Shown piece after piece: positions 22,693 to 33,846 of a DNA stretch of 64,000 bases (its first letter is position 1; each line of letters begins with the position of its first letter). Made by a program: the position numbers and the translations under genes. The notes beneath the pieces are model-generated. The model was not told the DNA's origin. It worked only from the letters and a program-made list of their open reading frames with translations, and made no database searches. Source of the DNA: Dipteris shenzhenensis (taxonomy: Eukaryota; Polypodiophyta; Polypodiopsida; Gleicheniales). The stretch lies in NCBI GenBank assembly GCA_047967505.1, contig CM106541.1; one strand, written 5' to 3'.

Positions 22693-24030
22693 CTATCCAA
22701 TGCCCATCAATATATGACAATACTCAAACCGCTGATTAGGTAGACTCTTCTTTATTATATCTATAGGGTTATCATTTGTATGAACCTTGACAAGCTCTAT
22801 GGTACCCTTCATGTACCTCATGATGCACTTAACTGCCTCCCAATGCCTCTTTCCTAGATTAGCCATATATTGGCTAACAAATCCCACTGCAAATGCAATG
22901 TCCAGTCTAGTAGCTATCATAGCATACACAAGACTCCTAACCGTTGATGCATAAGGAACCTTAGCCATCATGGCCCTCTCCTCATATGATTTGGGATTAT
23001 CTGCCTGACTCAGTTTCACATATGGAGGCAATGGAGTACTTACTTCCTTCCCCCCCTCCATATTGGAATGTTGCAACACTTTTGTAACATACTCCTTCTG
23101 TGAAAGCCAAAGGAGTTTCCTACTCCGGTCATGCGTGATGCACATACCAAGAATATGACCTGCAGGTCCCAAATCCTTCATCTCAAAGGCCTCATGCAAC
23201 TTGGCCTTCAATGCATCAAGCTCATAAGTGTTCTTGCTAGCCAATAACATATAATCCACATAAAGTGCTAGGGGGATCAGGCTATTATCCTTTGCCCTTT
23301 TAGTGTAGAGGTAGTGATCAATCTCACTTCTTCTGAAACCCTGGGACCGAATGAAAGCATCAAACTTGTGATACCATTCTCTAGGTGCTTGTTGCTTAAG
23401 GCCATAGAGACTCTTTTCTAGCTTGTAAACCAAATGCTCTTTGACCTTTTCTTCAAATCTTTCCGATTGTACCATGTAAATTTCCTCATGCAAATCCCCA
23501 TGCAAGAAAGCTATCTTGACATCCATCTGCATAAGCTCCATATCCTCTGTTGCCACAAGTCCAAGTACACATCTAAGTGTGGTCATCTTCACAATTGGAG
23601 AGAATATCTCATCAAAGTCCACACCCTTCTCTTGCTTGAACCTTTAGCAACCAAATAGGCCTTGTACTTAGGCACATAATCACTTGTGACCTTCATCTTG
23701 TAGACCCATTTACATGGCAATGTTTTCTTTCCATGTGGCAAAGAAACCAAGCCCCAAGTCTTATTCTTTATGAGTGAACTCATATCTGATTGCATAGCAT
23801 ACTCCCACTTGCATTGATCGTCGGGCATCATAGCCTCTCTGTAGCAAGAAGGCTCCCTGCAATCAATAAGCATCACATAGTCTACCCCTGGAACAAATCT
23901 CTCACATGGTCTAGACACTCTAGCTGATCTTCTCAAGGGCATTTCAGCTTGCTGTCCCACCTGCATATCAGCCACATTTGGCTAATCATTTCCACCAATA
24001 GATGATCCATCATCTGCCCTCGATTGTGGA
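22693..24030 (-). pseudogene. Copia C pol fragment (RT and fused RNase H tail)
   Basis: On the minus strand, 23589-23975 carries the start of RT (WEYAMQSDMSSLIKNKTWGL; GKKTLPCKWVYKMKVTSD) and 22693-23622 the rest (DVKIAFLHGDLHEEIYMVQ; SLYGLKQQAPREWY; LYVDYMLLAS, where YVDD has become YVDY). Compared with the copy at 48472-50411, about 350 bp of RNase H are missing in frame: MRYMKGT joins directly to IELVKVHT. A frameshift at about 23600 and a 3-bp insertion (extra Gln) add to the damage. Copia homology stops at about 24030, next to the inverted-repeat element. Confidence 0.9.
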
Positions 24031-24051
24031 GGATTACTAGAATTCGAGCGA

Positions 24052-25536
24052 CTACATTCGAGCAAGGCGACAGTTTGAGCGAGGACTTTCATAAAATTGA
24101 CATTCTAGTGTGATGATTTATGTTCAAAAAGTAGCATGCAATGGTTACTTTTACAGTTGTTGTACTACCCATGATATTGTGAGGAATCAATTGCCTTACA
24201 AACAACAATTTTTGAAAAATGTTTTGCAATGTTATTGCAAGGGTCAAGGAAGAAGGAGGGGTCGAAGAACGGGGTTAGAGTATGTGTTTTTCTTGTGAAA
24301 TTTCCATTTTCAAGGCAAAAAATAATGGGAGGAGGAGCCTCCCAAGAGGCTATGATATCGCGGCCACTTGGGAGGCTCCTTCTTCCAATTTTATTTGGGC
24401 CATGACTTGGTCAATCAAACTCCAAATATGGTCATGTTTGCAGTCAAAATGATCAAAATGATATGAATGAATCCATTTATCATGTTAGAGTGTCTAAATT
24501 CTACAACTTTAAAAAGTTTGTACTTATCTTTGTTTCATCAGAGCTAAACCTTATCAAACTCTTATATTTTCTTAAATTTTTCTCATATAGAGTTCGGGTC
24601 CTTGGTTCTCTCCCTCCCTCCCACAAGTATATACATGGTCATGGACATATGAAGGTGATCCATATTTTGTTAGCATCATAGTCATAAGATGATCAATAAT
24701 TTATTAGCTCCATAGTTTAAACATTTTATTCATGTTATCATTTTGTGTACAAAATGGATCATATCATATGGGTAGCATAAAAATCGATGAGCTACAAATC
24801 ATGGATGATTTTTTCAAATTAGTTTCGTTATGAATCTAAAATTTTATATTGGCATCAAAAGTATGTATGCCCTAATAAAAATAAATGTTGGAAACATTCG
24901 CCAGGATTTGAAACTTTTATGTAAAAAAGTTAAAGTTTCACCAACAGGATTTACTTTTTTTTCTTCAAAGTTTAAAAGAAAATATATTAAAAGGTACTAT
25001 ATTCGACTGATATTGTGAAACAAAAAAAAAGGAGCTTGAAAAGTTTTGCCAAGATTTTATATTAATATATGAGCATAGCTTCGATAAAAACATCCCTGCT
25101 ACAAATAATTTTTTGTGAAGGATTTTTATAGGAGGAGGTTCTATATCATGGATGGGACTATTTTTGTTTGTATGTAAGTCCACAAAATAAAGAAACCCAT
25201 TCAACTCATGTGCTACCTTACATAATTTTGAGTGACTACCTCAAGGTGTAGACATTGCAACATTTCCCCTTTTGTATCTATTGAATGATTTCTAACTTGC
25301 ATGGATTTATTATTTATCAAATAATAGGTTTTCTCTTTGTATGTTGCCAATAAGTTTTCATTTGGTATTCATTGAATCATTGTTGACTTGTATGGACTTA
25401 TCAATTATCCCCAATAATAGGTTTTATCTTTGTATATTGCCAAGAATCATACGAAAAATAAGTAAGAACAATCTCTATAGGTTCAGAAAAAGTTCATCAC
25501 AAGCATCGCTCAAACTCTGGGCTCACTCGAATGTAG
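24052..25536. mobile_element. 1.5-kb element with terminal inverted repeats, non-autonomous
   Basis: The left end CTACATTCGAGCAAGGCGAC (24052 onward) and the complement of the right end CTACATTCGAGTGAGCCCAG (ending 25536) are inverted repeats. They continue with AGTTTGAGCGA on both sides, about 31 of 37 positions matching. GA flanks both ends directly, which could be a 2-bp target duplication or chance. The interior is AT-rich, has no long frame and no transposase motif. It separates copia C pol from copia C gag, and the copia sequence between them (integrase, protease) is missing, so insertion was accompanied or followed by deletion. The superfamily is not assignable. Confidence 0.6.
24334..24379. 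repeat. hairpin: 13-bp perfect inverted repeat
   Basis: GGAGCCTCCCAAG at 24334-24346 and its exact complement CTTGGGAGGCTCC at 24367-24379 flank a 20-nt loop centred on GATATC. The flanks (AATAATGGGAGGA on the left, TCTTCCAATTTTATT on the right) extend the pairing imperfectly. It lies inside the TIR element. Confidence 0.8.
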
Positions 25537-26090
25537 GACTCTCTTCCTTCTTATTTGCACCCCAATTTGCATTCTTTTTCTTATCCTTTTGCTCTCTTTT
25601 CAGCTTGTAGCAATCCTTTTTCATGTGGCCCTTCTTGCCACAGTGGTAACACTCAATGTTTTCGTGCCCTGGATTTGCTACAAGACTTCCCTCTTTCTTG
25701 GGACTTCCCCTGAACTGTGATTTGACCCTTTGCACATTTAAGGCTGCATCTTTCTTGTTGCCATCCATATACTTCCATCTAATCTCCTCGACCAACAAGC
25801 TACCCACAACATCATCAAACTTTAGTACTACACTAGGTGCAGAGTTACTAACAGCTGTATGAAAGGTATCCCATGAGGATGGCAATAAATATAAGAGAAA
25901 TATTGCCTTATTCTCGAAAGAATCACAAATACAGGGGGTGATGTCACAAGAATCTATGTGAACTCTTAAATGAATGAATTGTAAACAAATCCTAAATCCT
26001 AAACGAATGAATTGTATGACATTCATATTCATATTGTAATAATAGAAGCAAACCGCTGCATCACTGGTGGTAGTTAATATCCTAGTGTGC
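25537..26090 (-). pseudogene. Copia C gag fragment
   Basis: A 189-codon minus-strand frame whose C-terminal 130 residues match the gag at 51580-52257: KAIFLLYLLPSSWDTFHTAV, KFDDVVGSLLVEEIRWK and a CCHC zinc knuckle (CYHCGKKGHMKKDC, C-x2-C-x4-H-x4-C). The N-terminal 50 residues do not match copia gag and probably come from unrelated upstream DNA, so the frame is a chance fusion at about 25920. It is the 5' counterpart of the pol piece at 22693-24030. Confidence 0.85.
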
Positions 26091-26809
26091 AACCAACCAC
26101 CACGTTGGTGACCACTTCTCCTATATTAGAAGGGTGGTCAGCCCCTAAAAATACCCGAATAATATATATCCAAGATTCACTCTTATACATTTTGAATTGG
26201 TTTCACTCAGAATGAAAAAGTGGTTCTGAGGTTGAAGTCAAAACAAAAAAAAGATGGGTGAAAACAAAAAACAGAGTAGCCAAAGCTCCAAGAGATCAAG
26301 TGTGCCATCTTTGAAGAACTTTATATTCATGCAAGGCTTCTAGGATAGTGGCATGACATAGAGCATAGTGGGAGCCTTCAGCAATGTACTTTGCAATCTA
26401 TGGGTCCTTATAATATTGAAGACCTTCCCACAGTTCCTCTTGCAATTGATCGATCTTCTGAATGACAATCTAGGGTCAATGTTATGGAACACTAAGGCCC
26501 TCTTGTAATCGATCAATCTCATGTATGATAATCTCAGGTTACCGAGGGACCCGTTGCAAAATGGCTTCATCTTCTATGGGACAATAGGTTAAAGAAATGT
26601 CATTGCTACCGTGGCTTTCCATCTATGTTCCTTCACTGGTTTGTATTAAAGCGCATGCAAATTACAGATATCTTTCTACAATGTTGCTTCAATCACTTCA
26701 AAAATATTTATAAAGTTGGATCACTTTAGAGAATTGTACAACATCACTTCAATCACTTCGTCTAGCCCTCCCCCTCAACCAACTTTGAGAAGGCAAGTAA
26801 GAGCTTGTA
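26091..26809. other. spacer, no gene recognised
   Basis: AT-rich DNA without a credible frame. It may be internal sequence of the element whose LTR end lies at 26822 on the minus strand. Confidence 0.4.
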
Positions 26810-26945
26810 CATTTGATACCATGAGAGGAAACGAAAGTCAAGATATAAATTTCTCACAAGCAAGAAGAAGAAGAAGAAGAATACACAAGAGAAAGATGAA
26901 GAATAAGCCTAAAAATGTTGATTGTATTGCATAGCATCAAACAAC
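26810..26945 (-). repeat. LTR end with primer binding site, minus strand
   Basis: On the minus strand a sequence ending ...CGTTTCCTCTCA (26822) is followed by TGGTATCAAATGTAC (to about 26807), a primer-binding-site-like sequence. The candidate LTR part contains an (AAG)n microsatellite at 26862-26880. Its other end could not be fixed. No coding part was found on either side; 26946-27601 is unassigned. Confidence 0.4.
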
Positions 26946-27601
26946 ATATATGGATTTACAAAGGACTAACAACTTACTGATATGTCTTTTATAACATAAC
27001 TAGTATAAACCTAGAAATTCATGAGGGTGTGGATATTTGAGGATGCTTTATTGCATCCAATTTTCAAAATCTTGCTCTTTTGGTGTCTCTATGCTTGTCT
27101 CCTAGTGCACCTTGCTACATCGCTTAATGCAATTGTTCCACTACTACATGGGGTCCCATTTTTTATGCTCATTTCTTGATGCTTTATGGGCTTAGCATTG
27201 CAAAGGGTGAACCATTGGTAAAGTTTGTGGGTATGAAATTCATCAATGTAGATGTTGAGATGTAAGTCGATATAGGAATTGATATCACTTGACATGTATA
27301 TCAATGCCTATACCAATGCTAGCATTCTCAACAAAATTATAGTAGTTTGCAATACGACCCAAAATTATTTTGACTTGCAACTTATAGGAATTGACATAAT
27401 GCAAGTATAGAAGTGAAAGGGCTAAGGATAAAAAGCCTCTCAATGGTAAAAGAATCAACGAGTAACATTTAGAGCAAAGGGTTTAGCCAAGTCCATCATA
27501 TCAAACAAGTATTTGTCTAGTTCTATTCCCAATGCACCAAAATCATCAGGGTCTATACTACCTAAGACTTGATCCTCTTCAATAATATTAGGTGATTCAT
27601 G

Positions 27602-27858
27602 TGTTGAGAGTTCATGCTCAACATCATGTGATCACGTGTGCATAGCACCATCATGTGATCATATGTGCATAGCACTAACCCAATAGAGTGTTATAAAGGA
27701 AAGGGTTAGATGCCCTAACCCTAACTCTAAATGGGTTTGTATATATTCTACATTTTCAACTAAATCTAGTGTATAGTTAGTCATTTGTGGTGTGCTCTCT
27801 AGCTGTGCCCTCTCTCCTAATCTCCACTCTTCTCCTCTCCCCTCTTTATATTTTGTCA
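27602..27858 (+). repeat. Copia A 5' LTR
   Basis: A 257-bp LTR with TG...CA ends (TGTTGAGAGTTC ... ATTTTGTCA). It aligns with 2720-2937 throughout and with 35813-35909 over its first 97 bp. The primer binding site follows without a gap. It contains TATATATTC at about 27739, a plausible core promoter. Confidence 0.92.
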
Positions 27859-27870
27859 TGGTATCAGAGC
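27859..27870 (+). promoter_or_regulatory. Copia A primer binding site (initiator Met-tRNA)
   Basis: TGGTATCAGAGC, the standard plant copia primer binding site complementary to the 3' end of initiator Met-tRNA, sits immediately after the LTR. Confidence 0.92.
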
Positions 27871-30355
27871 ATGGTTCTACCTTCTGCTGAGTGCCATCCT
27901 TGTGAGAGAGATTGAGAGATTGAGAGATCGAGAGAGATTGAGTTCTTTCACTTCCGTTGAGTGATAGAGAAAATTATGTTCATTTGAAAGATATTTCCGT
28001 TTATGTGAGATTGAAAGGTTTCCTTCTTTGAGAGAGAGAGATCTAGTTTGTGAGAGGATTCATTGAGAGAGCTCTTAAAAAGTTTCATGAGAGATCTATG
28101 CTGAGAGATTTTTGCTATGAGAGAGACTTTACTTTGAGAGAGTCTATGAGAGAGAGACAGAGTCACTTTGCAGGTCCTAACTTGCACTTCGACCACACCC
28201 TTCATTTGAACTGTATTGGTGGCGAACTGCTCTAGGGGGAGCCTTGCCTTTGGTGGGCTGCAGCAGCGACACCTACAAGCGGGATTAACATCTTCAACAA
28301 CTACCTCTGAGGCTCTACAAGCTTCAGCAGTGCCCTTGTACCAAGGCCTTCTACCATCGATGGCCAGCTCTGAACTCCAAATTCTCTTTGCAATGCCTTA
28401 ACGTATGCATGCTTATCCAATAGTGCATGCAAGCTGTCGGTGGATGTCCACACTCTTCTCCAGCTACTCTTGCAAAGCCATCTAGTAGCCCAAACTAAGG
28501 GCTATCAACACTCCTAAGTATCCAGTGCCTCCTGCACCTTCAATGAAAGCCCACACTATCCCTCTCCATAGATATTAGCCTCTCCATAGCTGGGTTACTA
28601 GCCAACGCCAATAGTCCTCAATGAGCTGCCTTATCTAAGTCCTACATGCAAGCAACATAGCCTACGTTCCTCTATGCCAACACCAGATTGTAGCACTAGC
28701 GAGTCACCTCCTTCATCGACCAAAGCTCAACCCATGGGCTGCTCCATCGGTAGCCAAGCTCTTGAGGCGCAACATCTATAGCTAGCTCTACAGCAGCGCC
28801 GACCAATGGATAGCTCCTACAAACCAGACTACCAACGAAATTCCTAGCTTCCATCGCTATTCGGCCTCGCTCCCACGAATGATCGGCTACTCTATAAACG
28901 CTCTTTGCAACACATACACTTCCATGAACGCGATGCCACCAATGGCTCAGCTAGCACCCAAGCGCCAACGATCTGACGAAATCTTTCCTAGATTCTAGTG
29001 CCCCAGAAATTGACACGTGGCAAGCTAAGGCTATCCTTGGGGTTGGCCACAAAGTTGACATGTGGTAGCCCTTATCTGCCACATCACCCTCGAGTGCCAT
29101 GTCATCTTAGCTCCTACCACATAGGCATATCCTCCATGTGGATTGCCACATAAGCTTATCTTCCATGTCATCAATCAAAGTCCATAGGCCACGTCAGCCT
29201 GTCAACTCATCAGCCACATCATCGGTGACACATCAGCAAACACATTATCATTACCACATCAACTACCACCTCATTAGTGCCACATGGCAATTTGACCCCC
29301 TTGCTGACATCATCAGACCCTAGATTAGTCAGACAAACCTTGGGGTTAGTCAACCAGACCATGGTTAGGTCAACTTAACTTTGGGTTAGGTCAACCAATG
29401 CCACATCAGCAGCACAATGAACATTGACCTCTGCAGGCACACACAATGCTCCATAGGCACTTCATGTGACTACTCCTGCCACCTCAGCATACGGTTTCAT
29501 AAGCACACCTCTAGCTAGGCATAGTGCCACATCATCACTGCATGTGACCCATAGTGACACATCATCATTGAGCACCATTTGCACTCCTTTTGCCCCTGCA
29601 CCTAGACCAAGTCATATCTCTTGATCCAAGAAGAATTTGAGGGCGCTCCAAAAAGGAAAGTCGCTCTATTTTATGTGCTCTACATGCTCGTCACATTGCA
29701 TGCACATTTCGGCACAAGTTACACTCAAATTTTATCCTCACCAACAAATCCACTTCCTACATGCACATTTGCCTCTACATCGATGCATCTGACCCAGCAC
29801 TTAAAAAGAACAAAAGAAAAGGAATTATTTGTTGTTCTCTCATCGATCGATGGATGGTCTAGATCTAGATCAAAGTAGACTAGATCACCATAGAGGGGAC
29901 ACTTTGAATCTCCCCAAGTTGCGAATCTAAGCCATGCCCAAAATTCCCAACTAGTACCTACTCGAAGTCAGTCCATATGCTCACATATGGTTTCACATCA
30001 TCACATTACCCTGAAACCTGATGTTTATCAATTAAGTGAGCCGACTTCAGAGAGTTCAGAGGCATTGCCAATTGTTCAGTGGGCAAATAGCACATGATTT
30101 GATTTCACACACACATGCCATCATTGTAAAGCCTATTCGGCTATTTCACGGCATTGTGCACATCATTTCAGCCTTGTAAAGCCTCTTGGCTATTCCTAAC
30201 ATCATTTGCCACAAGCCTTGTAACACAGATAGGATTTTATATATTGCAGTTCTATCTTCATCCGCGACAGTTCAGATTTCACTTGGCATAGCCTGTGTTT
30301 TGTAGTTCATTTTATACATATATTTTCACAACACTTTGAGTACATTTCCTGCACC
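27871..30355 (+). other. 2.5-kb leader or insertion between PBS and gag
   Basis: This stretch is unusually long for a copia leader. It begins with GAGA-rich repeats (27903-28165, units like GAGAGATTGA), passes through unassigned sequence, then a CCACATCA/CATGTCATC-rich stretch (28985-29560). No frame longer than about 90 codons is credible. Part of it is probably an insertion, but I see no clear borders. Confidence 0.5.
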
Positions 30356-31480
30356 ATGTCTATGATTAGCAACCTCAATCTAGAGGCATCTACTAAGTTA
30401 GACAACTCCAATTATGGCACATGGAAATATCGAATGGAGACAATTCTTGTTCAGGACAAATGGGAGTATGTCGATGGATCTACACCTAGACCATTGGATG
30501 ATCTAGCCACCAGTATCTTTACTCCACCTATTGCCACAGCACCAGTAGTGAGATATACAATAGGATATACATCTACACAAATAGTTTCCGCACTTGTAGT
30601 AGATCTTGCCATTGCTCGAGAGCTCAGGCAGAATGGAATAAGAAAGACAAGAATGCATATCATCTAATCAAGCATAATGTGCAAGATGTCATGCTAGGAT
30701 AGCTCAACATAGTCAAGACATCAAAAGAAGCATGGGATATGTTCGCAGCTCTCTACAAGTCCAAGAACACATCCAGGATTCTCACACTAAGAAACCAAAT
30801 CAACCAGAGTTTCTACAACAACAGTGAAACTGGTCATGCTTATGTACTCCAAATTAAAGACTACAACAATCAACTCGCAACAGAGCAAGAGAGACTATGA
30901 ACCCCACAGAAATGGTTCAAGTAATCCTGAATGGACTGGGAGAGGGATACAAGAATCTAGTCTACAGTATTGCCATCCACAACAGCAAATTCCAGCACTG
31001 GAAGAGCTCCAATCAGTCCTCCTTAGTGAAGAACTCAAGATGCAAGCCATCCAAGCACATAAAGGTCATTCTAATGATCAGGCATTCATAGCTTCAGACA
31101 GAAGTAGAGGTAGAGGCAGAGGCAGAGGTAGATCGTTCAGTGAAGTGGTAATCATTAGCAACAACAAGGTCATCATTAGCAAAGTCAACAACAACATCAG
31201 CATCATCCTCACCAACATCAGAGTCAGTAAAGAGGAAATCATTCCAATCAAGGAAGATTCCAAGGACGAGGGAATGCATCCACCAACATGTCAAACATCC
31301 AATGCAAAAGTTGTCACAAGTTTGAACACTATGAAAAAGATTGCCCGCAAGAAGTAGTACGACCAAGGCAGTCAATCGAGCAGTAATCGAGGGAATTTTT
31401 GTGGCAGAGAAAATCATCATGGTGGACATTCTAGTCATAGTCATTTTGCAAATGAACATGGGAATATTTTTCTTACAAGC
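30356..31480 (+). pseudogene. Copia A gag
   Basis: The structural gag starts at ATG 30356 (MSMISNLNLEASTKLDNSNY). It reads WKYRMETILVQDKWEYVDGS, shifts frame near 30620-30660, then KEAWDMFAALYKSKNTSRIL and NPTEMVQVILNGLGEGYKNL. An Arg/Gly run (RGRGRGRGRS) and a CCHC knuckle (CKSCHKFEHYEKDC) lie at about 31300-31350. At least three frame changes and several stops break it. Gag would package the element RNA in cytoplasmic particles; this copy cannot. Confidence 0.85.
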
Positions 31481-31486
31481 GAGGAA

Positions 31487-31828
31487 ATGCAACAAATTGA
31501 TATAGTGTACCTAGACACTTACTACAATCCAAAAGAGGATTTCAGCTATCAAGTCGACCAAGTGGAACATGATCCTTGGTATATCAACAACGGTGCATCA
31601 TTTCACATGACAAATCATAAGGAATGGTTCACAGAGATGAAACCATTAGAAGGTCAGAGGAATGTCATCTACACAATAGATAATACACCGAATCTAGTTC
31701 AAGGGATAGGTGTTATCCCTATGAACAATTTCACTGGTATGAAAGAATTGGTGAAAGATGTGCTCTATGTTTCGAAGCTCAACAAGAATCTCTTGTTAGT
31801 AGGTCAAATGACGGAACACAACTGTTGA
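31487..31828 (+). pseudogene. Copia A protease with altered active site
   Basis: A 113-codon frame carrying the retropepsin region of copia: WYINNGASFHMTNHKEWF, then VLYVSKLNKNLLLVGQM. The active-site triplet, normally D-[ST]-G, is N-N-G, so the catalytic Asp is lost. The frame ends in a TGA just before the gag-pre-integrase segment. Confidence 0.85.
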
Positions 31829-31875
31829 GTCATCTTCGACGGAGATTAATGCACTATTAGAGATAAATCGAAAAG

Positions 31876-32740
31876 ATGTCAGCTAATAGCAAAAGGTGTC
31901 AAGGAAGGATGCTTGTACAGAATGCTAGCTACAGTACTAGAAAAACATGCCATGTCAGCTCAACCACAATAGATGCCCATGTCAATTTCAAGTACTTGTT
32001 AGATCTCAGGAATAAGAATATGGCAATTGGGATTCCTAAGCTACAGTTTCTTGGAAAAGTTTGTGAAGCATGCTGCTTCGGCAAAAAAAAGTGAACCAAC
32101 TTTGGTAGAAGTACCTCTCATGCACGAGGTATTCTTTATTTGATAGACACAGATGTATGGGGTTATGCTCAGACCTACAGCATTAATGGTTCACTTTACT
32201 ACTTGACTCTCATTGATGACTACAGCAGATATTGTTGGGTCTACTTTCTGAAAGAGAAATCTGAAGTGTTTTCTAGATTTCAAGAATTCAAAGCCATGGT
32301 AGAAAACCAGACAGGCAAAAAGATCAAAGTCATGAGATTAGATAGAGGAGGTGAATACATCTCTTTAGCATTCATAAACTTTTGCAGAAGTCACGACATT
32401 TGAAGACAATTCACATGTGTAGATACTCCTCAGCAGAATGCAAGAGGTGAAAGAAAGAATCGTACTTTAGTAGAGAGTGCTAGAGCAATGCTTAGTGAAA
32501 AGCATCTTTTAAATCAGTATTGGTGGGCAGAAGCAATAGCCACTACAAACTATTTGCTTAATCGGCTTCCTACCGAATTGATACAAGGTATGACACCTTA
32601 TGAAGCATTCACTGGACACAAGCCACACATTGGGCATCTCCGCATATTTGGTTGCATAGCATATGCCCACATACATGATGATCATCGTAGGGAATTGGAT
32701 GCAGAGTCATGCAAATGCATCATGGTTGGCTGTAGTGAAG
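31876..32740 (+). pseudogene. Copia A gag-pre-integrase and integrase
   Basis: The gag-pre-integrase piece (31876-32094) ends with the zinc-binding CEACCFGKKK. The integrase core begins at 32140 (DTDVWGYAQTYSINGSLYYL; LIDDYSRYCWVYFLKEKSEV; MRLDRGGEYISLAF). The second catalytic Asp survives, but N is R in the usual DNGGE. A TGA at 32401-32403 interrupts it. It resumes with NARGERKNRTLVESARAML and WWAEAIATTNYLLNRLPTE. It joins the RT frame downstream in a 273-codon open stretch (32488-33309). Confidence 0.88.
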
Positions 32741-33846
32741 AAAGCAAAGCATACAAGTTGTACGATCCCATCAACTGTAAGGTCATTATCTCTAGAGATG
32801 TTATCTTTGATGAGGAATCAGAACAAAAAACCTCAAATACACAGGAGATGGAAGCATCAACTTCAGAGTCATCTACAGAAAATGTTGATGAAGAAGAGCA
32901 AGAATTGCCAGTAACACCCCAGGCAGAGCTCAGACGGTCTACTAGGGAAAGAAGATCTCTAGCCAGATTGACATATGCTCAAAAAGGCAAAGCAATTCAA
33001 GTGGAAACCACCAACTATGCTCTTATGATTACCTTCATGGCTACAGAAGAGCCAGTGTACTTTGAAGATGTAGTAGACAAGCCAGAATGGCAAAATGCTA
33101 TGAATGAAGAAATGGATGCTTTGTATAAGAATAATACTTGGGAATTATGCGACCTTCCACTAGGAAAGAAGGCCATAGTGAACAAATGGGTATACAAAGT
33201 GAAGTACAATCTAGATGGAAGTATTCAAAGATACAAAACCAGACTAGTTGCAAAAGGATTTGCACAACAATATGGTCAAGATTATGAGAAGAGTTATGCT
33301 CCAATATAGCAAATATGGATTCCATACAGTTCTTAATCTCACTAGCAACATTGAGCAAATGGAATGTTTATCAGCTCAATGTCAAGAATGCATTTCTCAA
33401 TGGTTATCTAGACGAGGAAGTCTACATTCAACAACCAGTAGGTTATGTTGAACTAGGAAAGGAGAATAAGGTTCGCCATCTCAAGAAAAGTCTCTACAGC
33501 TTAAAGAAAGCACCTAGAAGTTGGTACAACAGACTTGACAAGTATTTTGCTGATCTGGGATACATGAAGTCCAATGCAGATCATACTCTCTACTACAAAG
33601 TTCAAGGGGAAGACATGACTATTGATTTTTTGTATGTAGATGATCTGATTGCGACAGGAAGCAAGGATAGCTTCATCAGAAAACTAAAACGAGACTTATC
33701 TATAGAATTCGATGTGAAAGATCTTGGACTTATGCACTATTCTTGGAATCGAGTTCTGGAGAGATTTAGATAGCACATTCATGAGTCAGCTCAAGTATGT
33801 TGATAGTCTCCTGAAGAAGTTTCATATGGCAGATTCCAAGATTGCA
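32741..33846 (+). pseudogene. Copia A reverse transcriptase, first copy
   Basis: RT lead-in (KPEWQNAMNEEMDALYKNNT; KAIVNKWVYKVKYNLDG) and core at 33315-33773 (LNVKNAFLNGYLDEEVYIQQ; KKSLYSLKKAPRSWYNRLDK; FLYVDDLIATGSKDSF, with YVDD intact). It breaks at about 33310 and 33773 by frameshift and stops abruptly at 33846, where the sequence jumps back to the integrase tail. This first copy lacks the three stops found in the second. Confidence 0.9.
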
